From contig CAZOZK010000032.1 of the NCBI GenBank assembly GCA_964584245.1, positions 1 to 10,953 on the forward strand: 10,953 bases of DNA, read 5' to 3'. The notes under the pieces are model-generated. The model made no database searches and was not told the DNA's origin. It saw only the letters and a program-made list of their open reading frames with translations. Each line of letters opens with the position of its first letter. Positions within the stretch are counted from its first letter, which is position 1. Of this stretch, positions 1 to 5,866 are shown one piece after another. Position numbers and translations under genes: made by a program. Source of the DNA: CAZOZK01 sp964584245. GTDB lineage: Bacteria > Patescibacteriota > Microgenomatia > UBA1400 > PJMF01.

Positions 1-145
1 CTTCGCCCAAGCCCGCACCACTAGAATCTAACTCATCAAATAACGCATCTACACTAACCGTAAGCCAATTGTTCATTGACCTCATAATACCAGTCTTGGG
101 AGTAATACTCAAAGTTAGATGCAGTTGCTCGAGTGTCCATTGCAT
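1..145 (-). CDS. Possible partial gene at left edge (unrecognised)
   Basis: An open minus-strand frame of 48 codons starts at ATG (143-145), directly preceded in frame by ATC and a TAA, and runs off the left edge without a stop. The product begins MQWTLEQLHLTLS and later contains NNWLTVSVDALFDELDSS. I do not recognise a family. No Shine-Dalgarno is visible. A TATACT hexamer on the minus strand (159-164) lies 13 nt before the ATG, so a very short leader is possible. It would be divergent from the RNA-binding protein gene. Chance openness over 145 nt is quite possible, so this stays tentative. Confidence 0.35.
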   Translation of the reverse strand, partial: MQWTLEQLHLTLSITPKTGIMRSMNNWLTVSVDALFDELDSSGAGLGE

Positions 146-147
146 GA

Positions 148-175
148 TTTACATGTCGAGTATAAGTGTTATAAT
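148..175 (+). promoter_or_regulatory. Sigma-70 promoter of the RRM protein gene
   Basis: -35 TTTACA (148-153), 16-nt spacer, perfect -10 TATAAT (170-175). Predicted transcription start is near 182, giving a leader of about 108 nt before the ATG at 290. This is the best consensus promoter in the window and matches the housekeeping sigma factor encoded at 7388-8479. Confidence 0.75.
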
Positions 176-211
176 GGACGTTAGACCTTTCGGTAAGTTC
201 TTAAGCTATTC

Positions 212-274
212 ATGGTTCTAAGTATCTGTCCGATGTATATGTATACGATTTTGTTTGGTCTAGCAAAAGCGTAA
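212..274 (+). CDS. Possible leader ORF (20 aa) upstream of the RRM gene
   Basis: Inside the predicted leader, ATG 212-214 opens a 20-codon frame (begins MVLSICPMYMYTI, ends LAKA) whose TAA (272-274) overlaps the AAAGGAG ribosome binding site (273-279) of the next gene. The peptide is hydrophobic. No clear Shine-Dalgarno precedes it. The stop lying inside the downstream ribosome binding site would allow translational coupling. It may equally be a chance ORF; nothing else supports its translation. Confidence 0.2.
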   Translation: MVLSICPMYMYTILFGLAKA

Positions 275-289
275 AGGAGAAAAGGACAA

Positions 290-691
290 ATGGAACCTTC
301 TCAACAAGTAAACCCTAAAAAACTATTCGTAGGAAATCTTTCCTACACAACCGAAGAGCCAGATCTACGAGCTGCCTTCGAAGCGTTCGGAGTCGTTATC
401 GATGTTAAAATCGTTACTGACTACGGTACAGGCCGATCAAAAGGCTTCGCATTCGTAGAGTTTGAGACCGAAGAGCAAGCACAAGCTGCTATTGAAGGTC
501 TTAACGAAAAAGACCTTGGTGGTCGAACAATCTTCGTTAAAGTTGCACAACCAAAGCAACCAAGAACCGATCGCGGTGGTGACCGAGGCGGCGACAGACG
601 ATTCAGTAATGATCGTCGACCAAGTAGAGGCGGAAGCTCCTACGGTGGTGGTCGAAGTAACGGTGGAAACCGAGACGATCGATCTTATTAA
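290..691 (+). CDS. RRM-domain RNA-binding protein with RGG-rich tail
   Basis: A 133-aa single-stranded RNA-binding protein of the small bacterial RRM family (related to cyanobacterial Rbp proteins). One RRM spans about residues 11-86: RNP2 is LFVGNL (12-17) and RNP1 is KGFAFVEF (51-58), with both aromatic RNA-stacking positions kept. The tail (about 93-133) is low-complexity Arg/Gly/Ser/Asp, with RGGDRGGD and SYGGGR segments, like the RGG tails of eukaryotic hnRNPs and glycine-rich RNA-binding proteins. The start is ATG 290 with AAAGGAG (273-279) upstream. It has its own strong promoter and a ~108-nt leader; long leaders are common in cold-inducible genes of this family, so cold or stress control is possible but inferred. 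It converges on the MazG-like gene. A general RNA chaperone role is likely; the RNA targets are unknown. Confidence 0.93.
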   Translation: MEPSQQVNPKKLFVGNLSYTTEEPDLRAAFEAFGVVIDVKIVTDYGTGRSKGFAFVEFETEEQAQAAIEGLNEKDLGGRTIFVKVAQPKQPRTDRGGDRGGDRRFSNDRRPSRGGSSYGGGRSNGGNRDDRSY

Positions 692-754
692 TCTTTGCAA
701 TTAATTTGAATGGTTGATTTCCTGCAAAGGAACTAGCTTTTCAAAGTAACACAA

Positions 755-788
755 TAAAAAAACTGAGGCTCCGCAAGGAGCCTCAGTT
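755..788 (-). terminator. Rho-independent terminator of the MazG-like gene
   Basis: A perfect 12-bp stem, AACTGAGGCTCC (761-772) with GGAGCCTCAGTT (777-788), loop GCAA on the plus strand. On the minus strand the stem is followed by a T-run (RC of 755-760), so it is an efficient terminator for the leftward gene. In the plus direction only a weak U-rich stretch follows, so it may work partially both ways. Confidence 0.85.
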
Positions 789-820
789 AGTTGTGTAGAC
801 ATTTTAAGACTATCTTTAAG

Positions 821-848
821 AAGTTTTGCCGCGGGCAAACTTTTATTG
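821..848 (+). terminator. Rho-independent terminator of the RRM gene
   Basis: Hairpin AAGTTTTGCC (821-830), loop GCG, GGCAAACTT (834-842), with one bulged T, followed on the plus strand by TTATT. It terminates rightward transcription of the RRM gene and overlaps the stop codon of the convergent MazG-like gene (843-845). On the minus strand no T-run follows. Confidence 0.6.
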
Positions 849-1217
849 CTTTGGTTTCAGTTTTCTTGCCTTGATTTTATCAAGTGTATACATGATTCGA
901 TCATGCAAGTTGATATTTTTAATTCGAGCAAATCTAATAATAGTCACCAGTAAATCACCAAGCTCTTGTTCATATTTTTCATCTGCCTGAGCGGCCAAAT
1001 TTAATTTTTTGCGACCATGTTCTGCCAAGTAAGCGCGAGCCATCTCCCCAAGTTCCTCAAGTAAACTAATAATCATCACAGATCCATATTCTTTTGAGTA
1101 GCGTTTGTCTTTATCAATATCATCAAGAATACGAAAGTACTCGCTAAACGGCGTGCTGTGGTATTCGTGCACCGGTTTGAGCTCATCATTTTTAGGAATG
1201 GTGTTTGTTTTTGACAT
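843..1217 (-). CDS. MazG-like nucleotide pyrophosphohydrolase
   Basis: A 124-aa all-alpha NTP pyrophosphohydrolase of the MazG superfamily, which hydrolyses (d)NTPs to NMP plus PPi for pool cleaning. The Mg2+-binding signature is visible: EELGE (E54, E55, E58) on one helix and EQELGD (E85, D88) on the next, followed by the family-typical LLVTIIRFARIKNINL stretch. It is a single-domain form, about half the length of E. coli MazG. An upstream GTG at 1232 would add five residues, but ATG 1215-1217 is preferred: a minus-strand TACAAT (1224-1229) sits six bases before it, as expected for a leaderless message. It diverges from dnaG across ~61 bp. The exact substrate (canonical, damaged or alarmone nucleotides) cannot be read from sequence. 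Confidence 0.8.
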   Translation of the reverse strand: MSKTNTIPKNDELKPVHEYHSTPFSEYFRILDDIDKDKRYSKEYGSVMIISLLEELGEMARAYLAEHGRKKLNLAAQADEKYEQELGDLLVTIIRFARIKNINLHDRIMYTLDKIKARKLKPKQ

Positions 1218-1223
1218 AGTCGT

Positions 1224-1229
1224 ATTGTA
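1224..1229 (-). promoter_or_regulatory. -10 element for the MazG-like gene, possible leaderless start
   Basis: TACAAT on the minus strand, six bases (ACGACT) before the ATG at 1217, which places the predicted transcription start at or next to the start codon. No convincing -35 was found. Confidence 0.4.
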
Positions 1230-1264
1230 CACTTTTGGGTAATGAATGGGTATATAAAAGGCGG

Positions 1265-1270
1265 TATACT
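1265..1270 (+). promoter_or_regulatory. -10 element for dnaG, short or absent leader
   Basis: TATACT at 1265-1270 lies eight bases before the dnaG ATG (1279). Transcription would begin on or within a base or two of the start codon. The intervening GTAGAGAG is at best a weak Shine-Dalgarno. The -35 is not clear; TATATA at 1251-1256 is an alternative -10 giving a ~15-nt leader. Confidence 0.45.
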
Positions 1271-1278
1271 GTAGAGAG

Positions 1279-3198
1279 ATGTCACAAGTTCAAGCAGTCA
1301 AAGAAGCCATCAATATTGTGGAAGTCATCGGCGAGCGACTCGATATGAATCGTTCTGGTGGCCATTTCAAAGCGTGCTGTCCATTTCATAGTGAAAAATC
1401 CCCTTCATTTTTTGTGAGCGAGAGCATGCAGCGCTACAAGTGTTTCGGTTGTGGTGAAAGTGGTGACGTGATTACATTTTTAGAAAAGTACGAAGGCATG
1501 ACCTTCATTGAAGCCCTCGAGTATTTGGCTAATCGTGCAGGCATTGTCTTGCAAAAAATGGCACACTCGCCAGCAGATGACGAGCGCAAAGTCTTACTGG
1601 AAATTTTGGATTTGGCTCGTGAGTACTATCACTATCTGCTTACCGATCATGCGGTGGGCGAACCTGGCCGCGAGTACCTCAAAAATCGTGGGGTGACTTC
1701 AGATTCCGTCACACTTTTCCAGATTGGATTTGCCAAGGCAGATTGGGATGGCTTATTTGTGTACCTGAGCAAAAAGAAAAAATATGATCCTGAATTGATT
1801 GAGAAAACAGGTTTATGCCTCAAGGGCAATCGCGGTGGCTACTATGATCGATTCAGAAATAGATTGATGTTTCCGCTTAAAAATCATCGTGGGCAGGTGG
1901 TGGGTTTTTCTGGTCGCGTGCTTGATCCAACCATCAAAGAAGCAAAGTACATTAACTCACCAGAAACCAGTTTGTATCATAAAAGTGAAATGTTGTTTGG
2001 TTATGCGGAGTTGCTCCAGCATATTCGTACAGCCAAATCGGTGATTGTTACCGAAGGAGAGCTTGATGTGATTGCCTCGGTTCAAGCGCATGTCAATAAT
2101 GTGGTCGCGGTCAAGGGCTCGGTGCTTACCACGCAACATGCACAGCTCATCAAACGTGTCGCCCAAAAAGTCATTTTGAGTTTAGATACAGATTCAGCAG
2201 GCATCGAGGCCACTAAGCGGGCGATTCGTATTTTGCAGCCAGAAGAGTTGGAGTTGCGAGTAGCGCAAATTCCTGCTGGCAAGGATCCCGATGAGTTGGT
2301 CAAGCAAGATCCGTCGTTGTGGCGGGATGCGGTCAAAAAAACCCTGTCGATTTATGCATTTTTGATTGAGCAGGCCCTGCGCGTGCACGATGCATCTACA
2401 GGTGAGGGTAAGCGCAAAGTCATGGAGGAGGTCGGTCCGGTGCTTGGCGAAATGACGCATGCGGTGGAGCAGGATTTTTACATTAAAATGCTGGCAGAAA
2501 AATTGTCTGTGCGCGAGGAGTTGGTGCGCGAAGACATACGTAGAGCAACAAATCTTGGTGAAAAAGGCTATCAGCGAGTCAAAAAACAGGAGCGGGAGCA
2601 GACTCAGCAGAACCAGCAGGTACAATCGAAGTCAAACAATCAGATGGATCAAAAGACTGTAACTTCACAGCCAAAATCGAAGCGTTCACGCTTGGAAACC
2701 TATTTGGCTTTTCTGCTGTTTCAATTTTTCTTGTCACCAAATACAGATTTACAACGGGATTTTTTGCAAACTGTGTTGTCTGACTTGAAGTCATTGTCCG
2801 AATTGGGCTGGGAAAATCAAACAGTCTATCGGTTAGTTGAGAAGATTATGGGTGCTATTGAAAAACATACTAAGCAGAGTTCAAATGATCAGCAATCAAA
2901 TTCTTTTTCATCTTCACCGCTGCTGCTCGAGTCAATCGCTCGCACTGTGGCTGAGGATCAAGCAGATTTAATTATGCAGATTGCTTACAATCCTAAGGCA
3001 TTGCATCAACTCGAACACGCCCAGCTGATGGACGAATGGCACGGCGTCATGAAACAATTGATCGAAATTGGTGTGAGGGATAAGATAACGGCATTGACCC
3101 AGGAGCTCAAAGCCCTTGATGACAAACTCGACCTGACTCCAGAAGAGGAGGCGAGGCAGCAGGAGTTATTAAAAGAAGTGGTCAAGATGAGGAAGTAA
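1279..3198 (+). CDS. dnaG: DNA primase DnaG
   Basis: Synthesises RNA primers on the lagging strand and at initiation, recruited by the replicative helicase. Length 639 aa, at the long end for the family. The N-terminal CHC2 zinc-binding domain has its four ligands: C34-P-F-H37 and C55-F-G-C58. The core starts around 120; the Toprim part carries the catalytic E259 in EGELD (259-263) and the metal-binding D303 and D305 in LSLDTDSAG. A Gln/Lys-rich, low-complexity linker (about 430-475) leads into a helical C-terminal region (about 480-639) in the position of the helicase-interaction domain; it ends in charged Glu/Lys helices. The start is ATG 1279, matching where the family begins shortly before the zinc domain. 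The neighbour at 3207 follows by 8 nt and is probably co-transcribed. Unlike the classical macromolecular synthesis operon, rpoD is not next to dnaG but about 4 kb downstream. Confidence 0.97.
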   Translation: MSQVQAVKEAINIVEVIGERLDMNRSGGHFKACCPFHSEKSPSFFVSESMQRYKCFGCGESGDVITFLEKYEGMTFIEALEYLANRAGIVLQKMAHSPADDERKVLLEILDLAREYYHYLLTDHAVGEPGREYLKNRGVTSDSVTLFQIGFAKADWDGLFVYLSKKKKYDPELIEKTGLCLKGNRGGYYDRFRNRLMFPLKNHRGQVVGFSGRVLDPTIKEAKYINSPETSLYHKSEMLFGYAELLQHIRTAKSVIVTEGELDVIASVQAHVNNVVAVKGSVLTTQHAQLIKRVAQKVILSLDTDSAGIEATKRAIRILQPEELELRVAQIPAGKDPDELVKQDPSLWRDAVKKTLSIYAFLIEQALRVHDASTGEGKRKVMEEVGPVLGEMTHAVEQDFYIKMLAEKLSVREELVREDIRRATNLGEKGYQRVKKQEREQTQQNQQVQSKSNNQMDQKTVTSQPKSKRSRLETYLAFLLFQFFLSPNTDLQRDFLQTVLSDLKSLSELGWENQTVYRLVEKIMGAIEKHTKQSSNDQQSNSFSSSPLLLESIARTVAEDQADLIMQIAYNPKALHQLEHAQLMDEWHGVMKQLIEIGVRDKITALTQELKALDDKLDLTPEEEARQQELLKEVVKMRK

Positions 3199-3206
3199 TC
3201 CATCGT

Positions 3207-3869
3207 ATGTTACTAGAATCACAAAATACTCAGGTTCAAAATCTCAAAGAGGCAAATACTGCAACATTGTCTGAAGTTCTTCCTAAAATGGCAGAATTCT
3301 TTTTAAAAAAAGTGAAAGAAGTAGAAGTTACTCATGCTTTCTATGTTGCAGAAGAAAAAAAAGTTGAACTGTATGACAGCTCTGGAAATAAAAAAGATGT
3401 ATTTATAAAAATGGTTTTTTCCGGTGAGGGGTTGGAGGTTGATTATGATTTAAATTCCTCATGGTTATCTATAGTTCTGTATGATTCAGAGGTGAGAATG
3501 AAAACACATATCACTGATTTTAGGACGCATTATAAATATGAAAAGGTGGGTGATGTAGTTTATATTGCACACAGAACCTGGTCATTAAGTTTATTTAAAG
3601 ATGAACAAAGAATAGAGGTTACAAGTAGAGTAGATACTTCTCCAAGGTTTGGAGGAGTAGCAGTAGCAAGCAACTTGTTCACATTTGGGGAGAAAATCAA
3701 AGATGGTCTAATTGAAATATTAAGTACTAAAGTAAGTATTACTCTTGCCACAACAAAAATATTTGATGTCAGTTCTCCACAGAATTGGACTGCTCGTCGC
3801 GTTCAAGATCTAGATGATTATCATGAGGTTGGAGATGGAGAATTTATCAAAACCAAAAATATAACCTAG
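3207..3869 (+). CDS. Hypothetical protein, 220 aa, downstream of dnaG
   Basis: I do not recognise this protein. It starts eight bases after the dnaG stop, with AGGAAG (3190-3195) about 11 nt upstream of the ATG, so co-transcription and translation from the dnaG message are likely. No signal peptide or membrane helix is visible. Residues 1-40 look like an amphipathic Lys/Glu helix; the middle (about 40-140) alternates hydrophobic and polar residues as in a beta-rich fold; there is no cysteine and no recognisable catalytic motif. Its DNA is visibly richer in A/T than dnaG and csoR on either side, which could reflect later acquisition or lower expression. A soluble protein of unknown role is all the sequence supports. 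Confidence 0.7.
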   Translation: MLLESQNTQVQNLKEANTATLSEVLPKMAEFFLKKVKEVEVTHAFYVAEEKKVELYDSSGNKKDVFIKMVFSGEGLEVDYDLNSSWLSIVLYDSEVRMKTHITDFRTHYKYEKVGDVVYIAHRTWSLSLFKDEQRIEVTSRVDTSPRFGGVAVASNLFTFGEKIKDGLIEILSTKVSITLATTKIFDVSSPQNWTARRVQDLDDYHEVGDGEFIKTKNIT

Positions 3870-3908
3870 CATTAAAGCTCATTTGCTCTGTTATATTCTT
3901 TTCCCCCA

Positions 3909-3937
3909 TTGACACACATACCCCCCAGGGGTATATT
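3909..3937 (+). promoter_or_regulatory. csoR promoter, leaderless architecture
   Basis: A near-perfect promoter: -35 TTGACA (3909-3914), 17-nt spacer, -10 TATATT (3932-3937). The csoR ATG follows six bases later (3944), so the predicted start point falls at the start codon and the mRNA should be leaderless. No Shine-Dalgarno exists. Confidence 0.8.
3918..3934. promoter_or_regulatory. CsoR-type operator palindrome
   Basis: A perfect inverted repeat, ATACCCC (3918-3924), centre CCA, GGGGTAT (3928-3934). A/T flanks around a G/C tract are the known operator form of the CsoR/RcnR repressor family. It fills the -35/-10 spacer and overlaps the -10 of the csoR promoter, so bound repressor would block RNA polymerase: classic negative autoregulation. 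No second copy was seen before trxA. Confidence 0.8.
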
Positions 3938-3943
3938 TTAGAT

Positions 3944-4219
3944 ATGCAACAGGCAGCTGTAAAAATGACAGATTCGAAGATGGCTTCTAAAGATTCCACC
4001 CTCAACCAACTCAAGCGAGTGCGGGGTCAACTCGACGGAATTATCCGCATGTACGAAGACAATCGTGCTTGTGTAGACATTGTGCGCCAAGTTATTGCCG
4101 CGCGCAATAGCCTGACAAAGGTGGCGCGCTCCGTCCTCCTGGGCGAAGCCAACCGCTGCACGCGTCAAAAGGACTTAACATCACTTGAATCAGTAGTCGC
4201 AGAGTTGTTTAAGTATTAA
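3944..4219 (+). CDS. CsoR/RcnR-family repressor with a Cys-Glu-Cys sensor site
   Basis: A 91-aa all-helical, DUF156-type transcriptional repressor. The family binds GC-tract operators as tetramers and lets go on binding Cu(I), Ni(II)/Co(II), formaldehyde or persulfide. The family N-terminus is clear: LNQLKRVRGQLDGIIRM (20-36). Ligand spacing matches the family exactly: C43, then 25 residues to position 68, then 4 to C72. Copper-sensing CsoR has Cys-His-Cys; here position 68 is Glu (LLGEANRC). Both cysteines remain, as in persulfide-sensing CstR, which also lacks the His. Its palindromic operator lies in its own promoter, and the following genes encode thioredoxin and thioredoxin reductase, not a copper ATPase. 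Effector assignment is open: persulfide/thiol stress or an atypical metal site. An internal ATG (M8) is possible, but the promoter position favours 3944. Confidence 0.9.
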   Translation: MQQAAVKMTDSKMASKDSTLNQLKRVRGQLDGIIRMYEDNRACVDIVRQVIAARNSLTKVARSVLLGEANRCTRQKDLTSLESVVAELFKY

Positions 4220-4251
4220 CCTGCGCTGCAGCTCAAAAAAATATTAGCTAG

Positions 4252-4279
4252 TTGCTAAGTATATGGTACAAAGTATATA
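4252..4279 (+). promoter_or_regulatory. Probable trxA promoter
   Basis: -35 TTGCTA (4252-4257), 16-nt spacer, -10 TATATA (4274-4279). Predicted start near 4286, giving a ~30-nt leader that contains a small inverted repeat, GTGAT (4291-4295) and ATCAC (4301-4305), immediately before the Shine-Dalgarno GAAAGGA (4306-4312). No CsoR operator lies here. Confidence 0.55.
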
Positions 4280-4316
4280 AGAAATAAATGGTGATCAAAA
4301 ATCACGAAAGGACAAC

Positions 4317-4676
4317 ATGTCAGACGCAAATCAAACAACCAAAGGTGCAGCGCATCTTTCGAGTGACACATTTCAACAAACCCTCGACGATGCAAAAGCA
4401 GCTGGTCAGCCAGTTGTAGTAGATTTTTACGCAGAGTGGTGTGGACCTTGCCAAGTTGCTGGCCCAGTTATCGATTCATTGGCCGATGAGTACAAAGGCA
4501 AAGTCATGATCACTAAATTGGATGTCGACGTAAACAACGATGTTGCAGGTGAGTACGGCGTGATGAGTATTCCAACTGTTATCGTGTTCAAAGATGGCGA
4601 AGAAATTGATCGAAAGATCGGTTTCCCAGGTGAAGATGGCTATCGAGAGATGATCGAAGAAGCACTCAAGGCCTAA
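4317..4676 (+). CDS. trxA: Thioredoxin
   Basis: Cytoplasmic dithiol-disulfide oxidoreductase of 119 aa; it reduces protein disulfides and is itself re-reduced by thioredoxin reductase. The canonical redox site is intact: WCGPC with C42 and C45 after the VVVDFYAEW strand, and the cis-proline loop SIPT (P86). The fold is complete through the C-terminal helix. An extra ~15 polar N-terminal residues precede the usual thioredoxin start. The ATG follows a good Shine-Dalgarno (AAAGGA, 4307-4312). It is followed 66 bases later by trxB with no terminator between, so the two are probably one transcript. Confidence 0.96.
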   Translation: MSDANQTTKGAAHLSSDTFQQTLDDAKAAGQPVVVDFYAEWCGPCQVAGPVIDSLADEYKGKVMITKLDVDVNNDVAGEYGVMSIPTVIVFKDGEEIDRKIGFPGEDGYREMIEEALKA

Positions 4677-4742
4677 TAATTTAGAAAAGTATCAGAAAAA
4701 TCGGGCACAGATGCAAATTTGCGTCCAAAGATAAGGAGTCCT

Positions 4743-5819
4743 GTGGAAAAAAAGTCAGTTGTCATTATTGGTTCAGGTCCTGCCGGATATACCGCGGGAA
4801 TTTATACAGGTCGTGCCAGACTTGATACAGCGTTGTACGCGGGTATCAAAAGTGGTGGCCAGTTGATGTGGACCAGTGACATTGAAAATTTTCCGGGATT
4901 CCAAAATGGCGTGGCCGGTCCAAAATTGATGATGGAGATGCGCTCGCAAGCCGCTCGTTTCGAGGTAGATATTCGCGATCAATTTGTAACTGCGGTGGAT
5001 TTTTCACAACGTCCATTCAAAATTTGGACTCGATTCCCCAAAGGAACCAATTACGATACCGTTGAGTATGGCAATGACGAATCGCTCAAAAACTTAATCG
5101 CTCAAATTAAAGAAACTCCTCATGATATCGAGTCAGAGAGTGTGATTATTGCCGCGGGTGCGGTGGCAACCTTGCTCAACATTCCAGGTGAGAAAAAATT
5201 CCTTGGTCGTGGTGTCAGTACCTGCGCTGTGTGTGACTCGGCGTTTTACAAAGATAAAGTTACCTACGTGGTCGGCGGTGGAGATAGTGCAATGGAAGAC
5301 GCCATGGCGCTGACCAAATTTGCAAAATCGGTTACGCTGGTGCATCGACGCAGTGAGTTCCGCGCTAGCAAAATTATGCAAGAGCGTGTGCTCGCGCATC
5401 CCAAGGTAAATGTGCTGTGGAATACGTCGGTCAAACAAGTTATTGGAGATAAAAAAGTGACGGGAATTGAAGTAGTCACGACTGATGATGCCGGCAAAGA
5501 AATCACCCAAGAGTTACCTGCAGATGGAGTGTTTATGGCAATCGGCCATAAGCCGGTGACCGCATTTTTCAAAGATCAAATTGCGCTCGATTCACATGGC
5601 TATGTGCTCACTCGTATGAGTTTGAGCGAGGCTGGCGTATCGCTCGCCCAAGATGCGCTCGTAAACGGTAAAGTGGCGTTTCCAACTATGACGTCTGTGC
5701 CAGGTGTGTTCGCAGCTGGTGATGTGGTGGATATTCGCTACAAACAAGCAATTACCGCGGCCGGTCAGGGCTGTGCAGCGGCTATCGACGCTGAGCGATG
5801 GTTGGAAGTACAAGAATAA
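4743..5819 (+). CDS. trxB: Thioredoxin reductase with two insertions
   Basis: FAD-containing, NADPH-dependent reductase of thioredoxin. The preferred start is GTG 4743 (EKKSVVIIGSGPAG follows), with AAGGAG at 4733-4738; the in-frame TTG at 4719 would add eight residues unlike the family. Product 358 aa. Motifs: FAD-binding GSGPAG (10-15), redox-active CAVC (C161, C164), NADPH-binding GGGDSA (178-183) with HRR (201-203), which selects the NADPH 2'-phosphate, and the second FAD motif AAGDVVD (near 326). The low-molecular-weight family is usually 310-320 aa. The excess comes from two insertions: one of roughly 30-35 residues within about 94-130, before ESVIIAAGA, and one of roughly 20 within about 291-313. 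Catalytic parts are intact. It forms the partner of trxA immediately upstream; the gdh gene follows. Confidence 0.95.
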   Translation: MEKKSVVIIGSGPAGYTAGIYTGRARLDTALYAGIKSGGQLMWTSDIENFPGFQNGVAGPKLMMEMRSQAARFEVDIRDQFVTAVDFSQRPFKIWTRFPKGTNYDTVEYGNDESLKNLIAQIKETPHDIESESVIIAAGAVATLLNIPGEKKFLGRGVSTCAVCDSAFYKDKVTYVVGGGDSAMEDAMALTKFAKSVTLVHRRSEFRASKIMQERVLAHPKVNVLWNTSVKQVIGDKKVTGIEVVTTDDAGKEITQELPADGVFMAIGHKPVTAFFKDQIALDSHGYVLTRMSLSEAGVSLAQDALVNGKVAFPTMTSVPGVFAAGDVVDIRYKQAITAAGQGCAAAIDAERWLEVQE

Positions 5820-5866
5820 AAAAGAGTATCAGGGCGCAGGCACTATCTGCTCAAAAAGAAAAAAAT

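Noticed and set aside
437..704. Open frames on other strands and frames over the RRM gene
   Set aside because: They are shadows of the RRM gene; low-complexity products without domain signals or start signals.
693..729. CTTTGCA / TGCAAAG inverted repeat after the RRM gene
   Set aside because: Only 7 bp with a 23-base loop and no T-run; probably chance.
1211..1216. Perfect TTGACA on the plus strand upstream of dnaG
   Set aside because: It lies inside the start of the divergent gene and no -10 sits 16-18 nt downstream.
4220..4245. GCTGCAGC palindrome after csoR as a terminator
   Set aside because: No loop and no T-run on the coding strand; A-run follows instead.
5798..5866. Upstream start for glutamate dehydrogenase
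   Set aside because: It overlaps trxB and adds a basic 23-residue stretch not seen in the family; ATG 5867 fits better.
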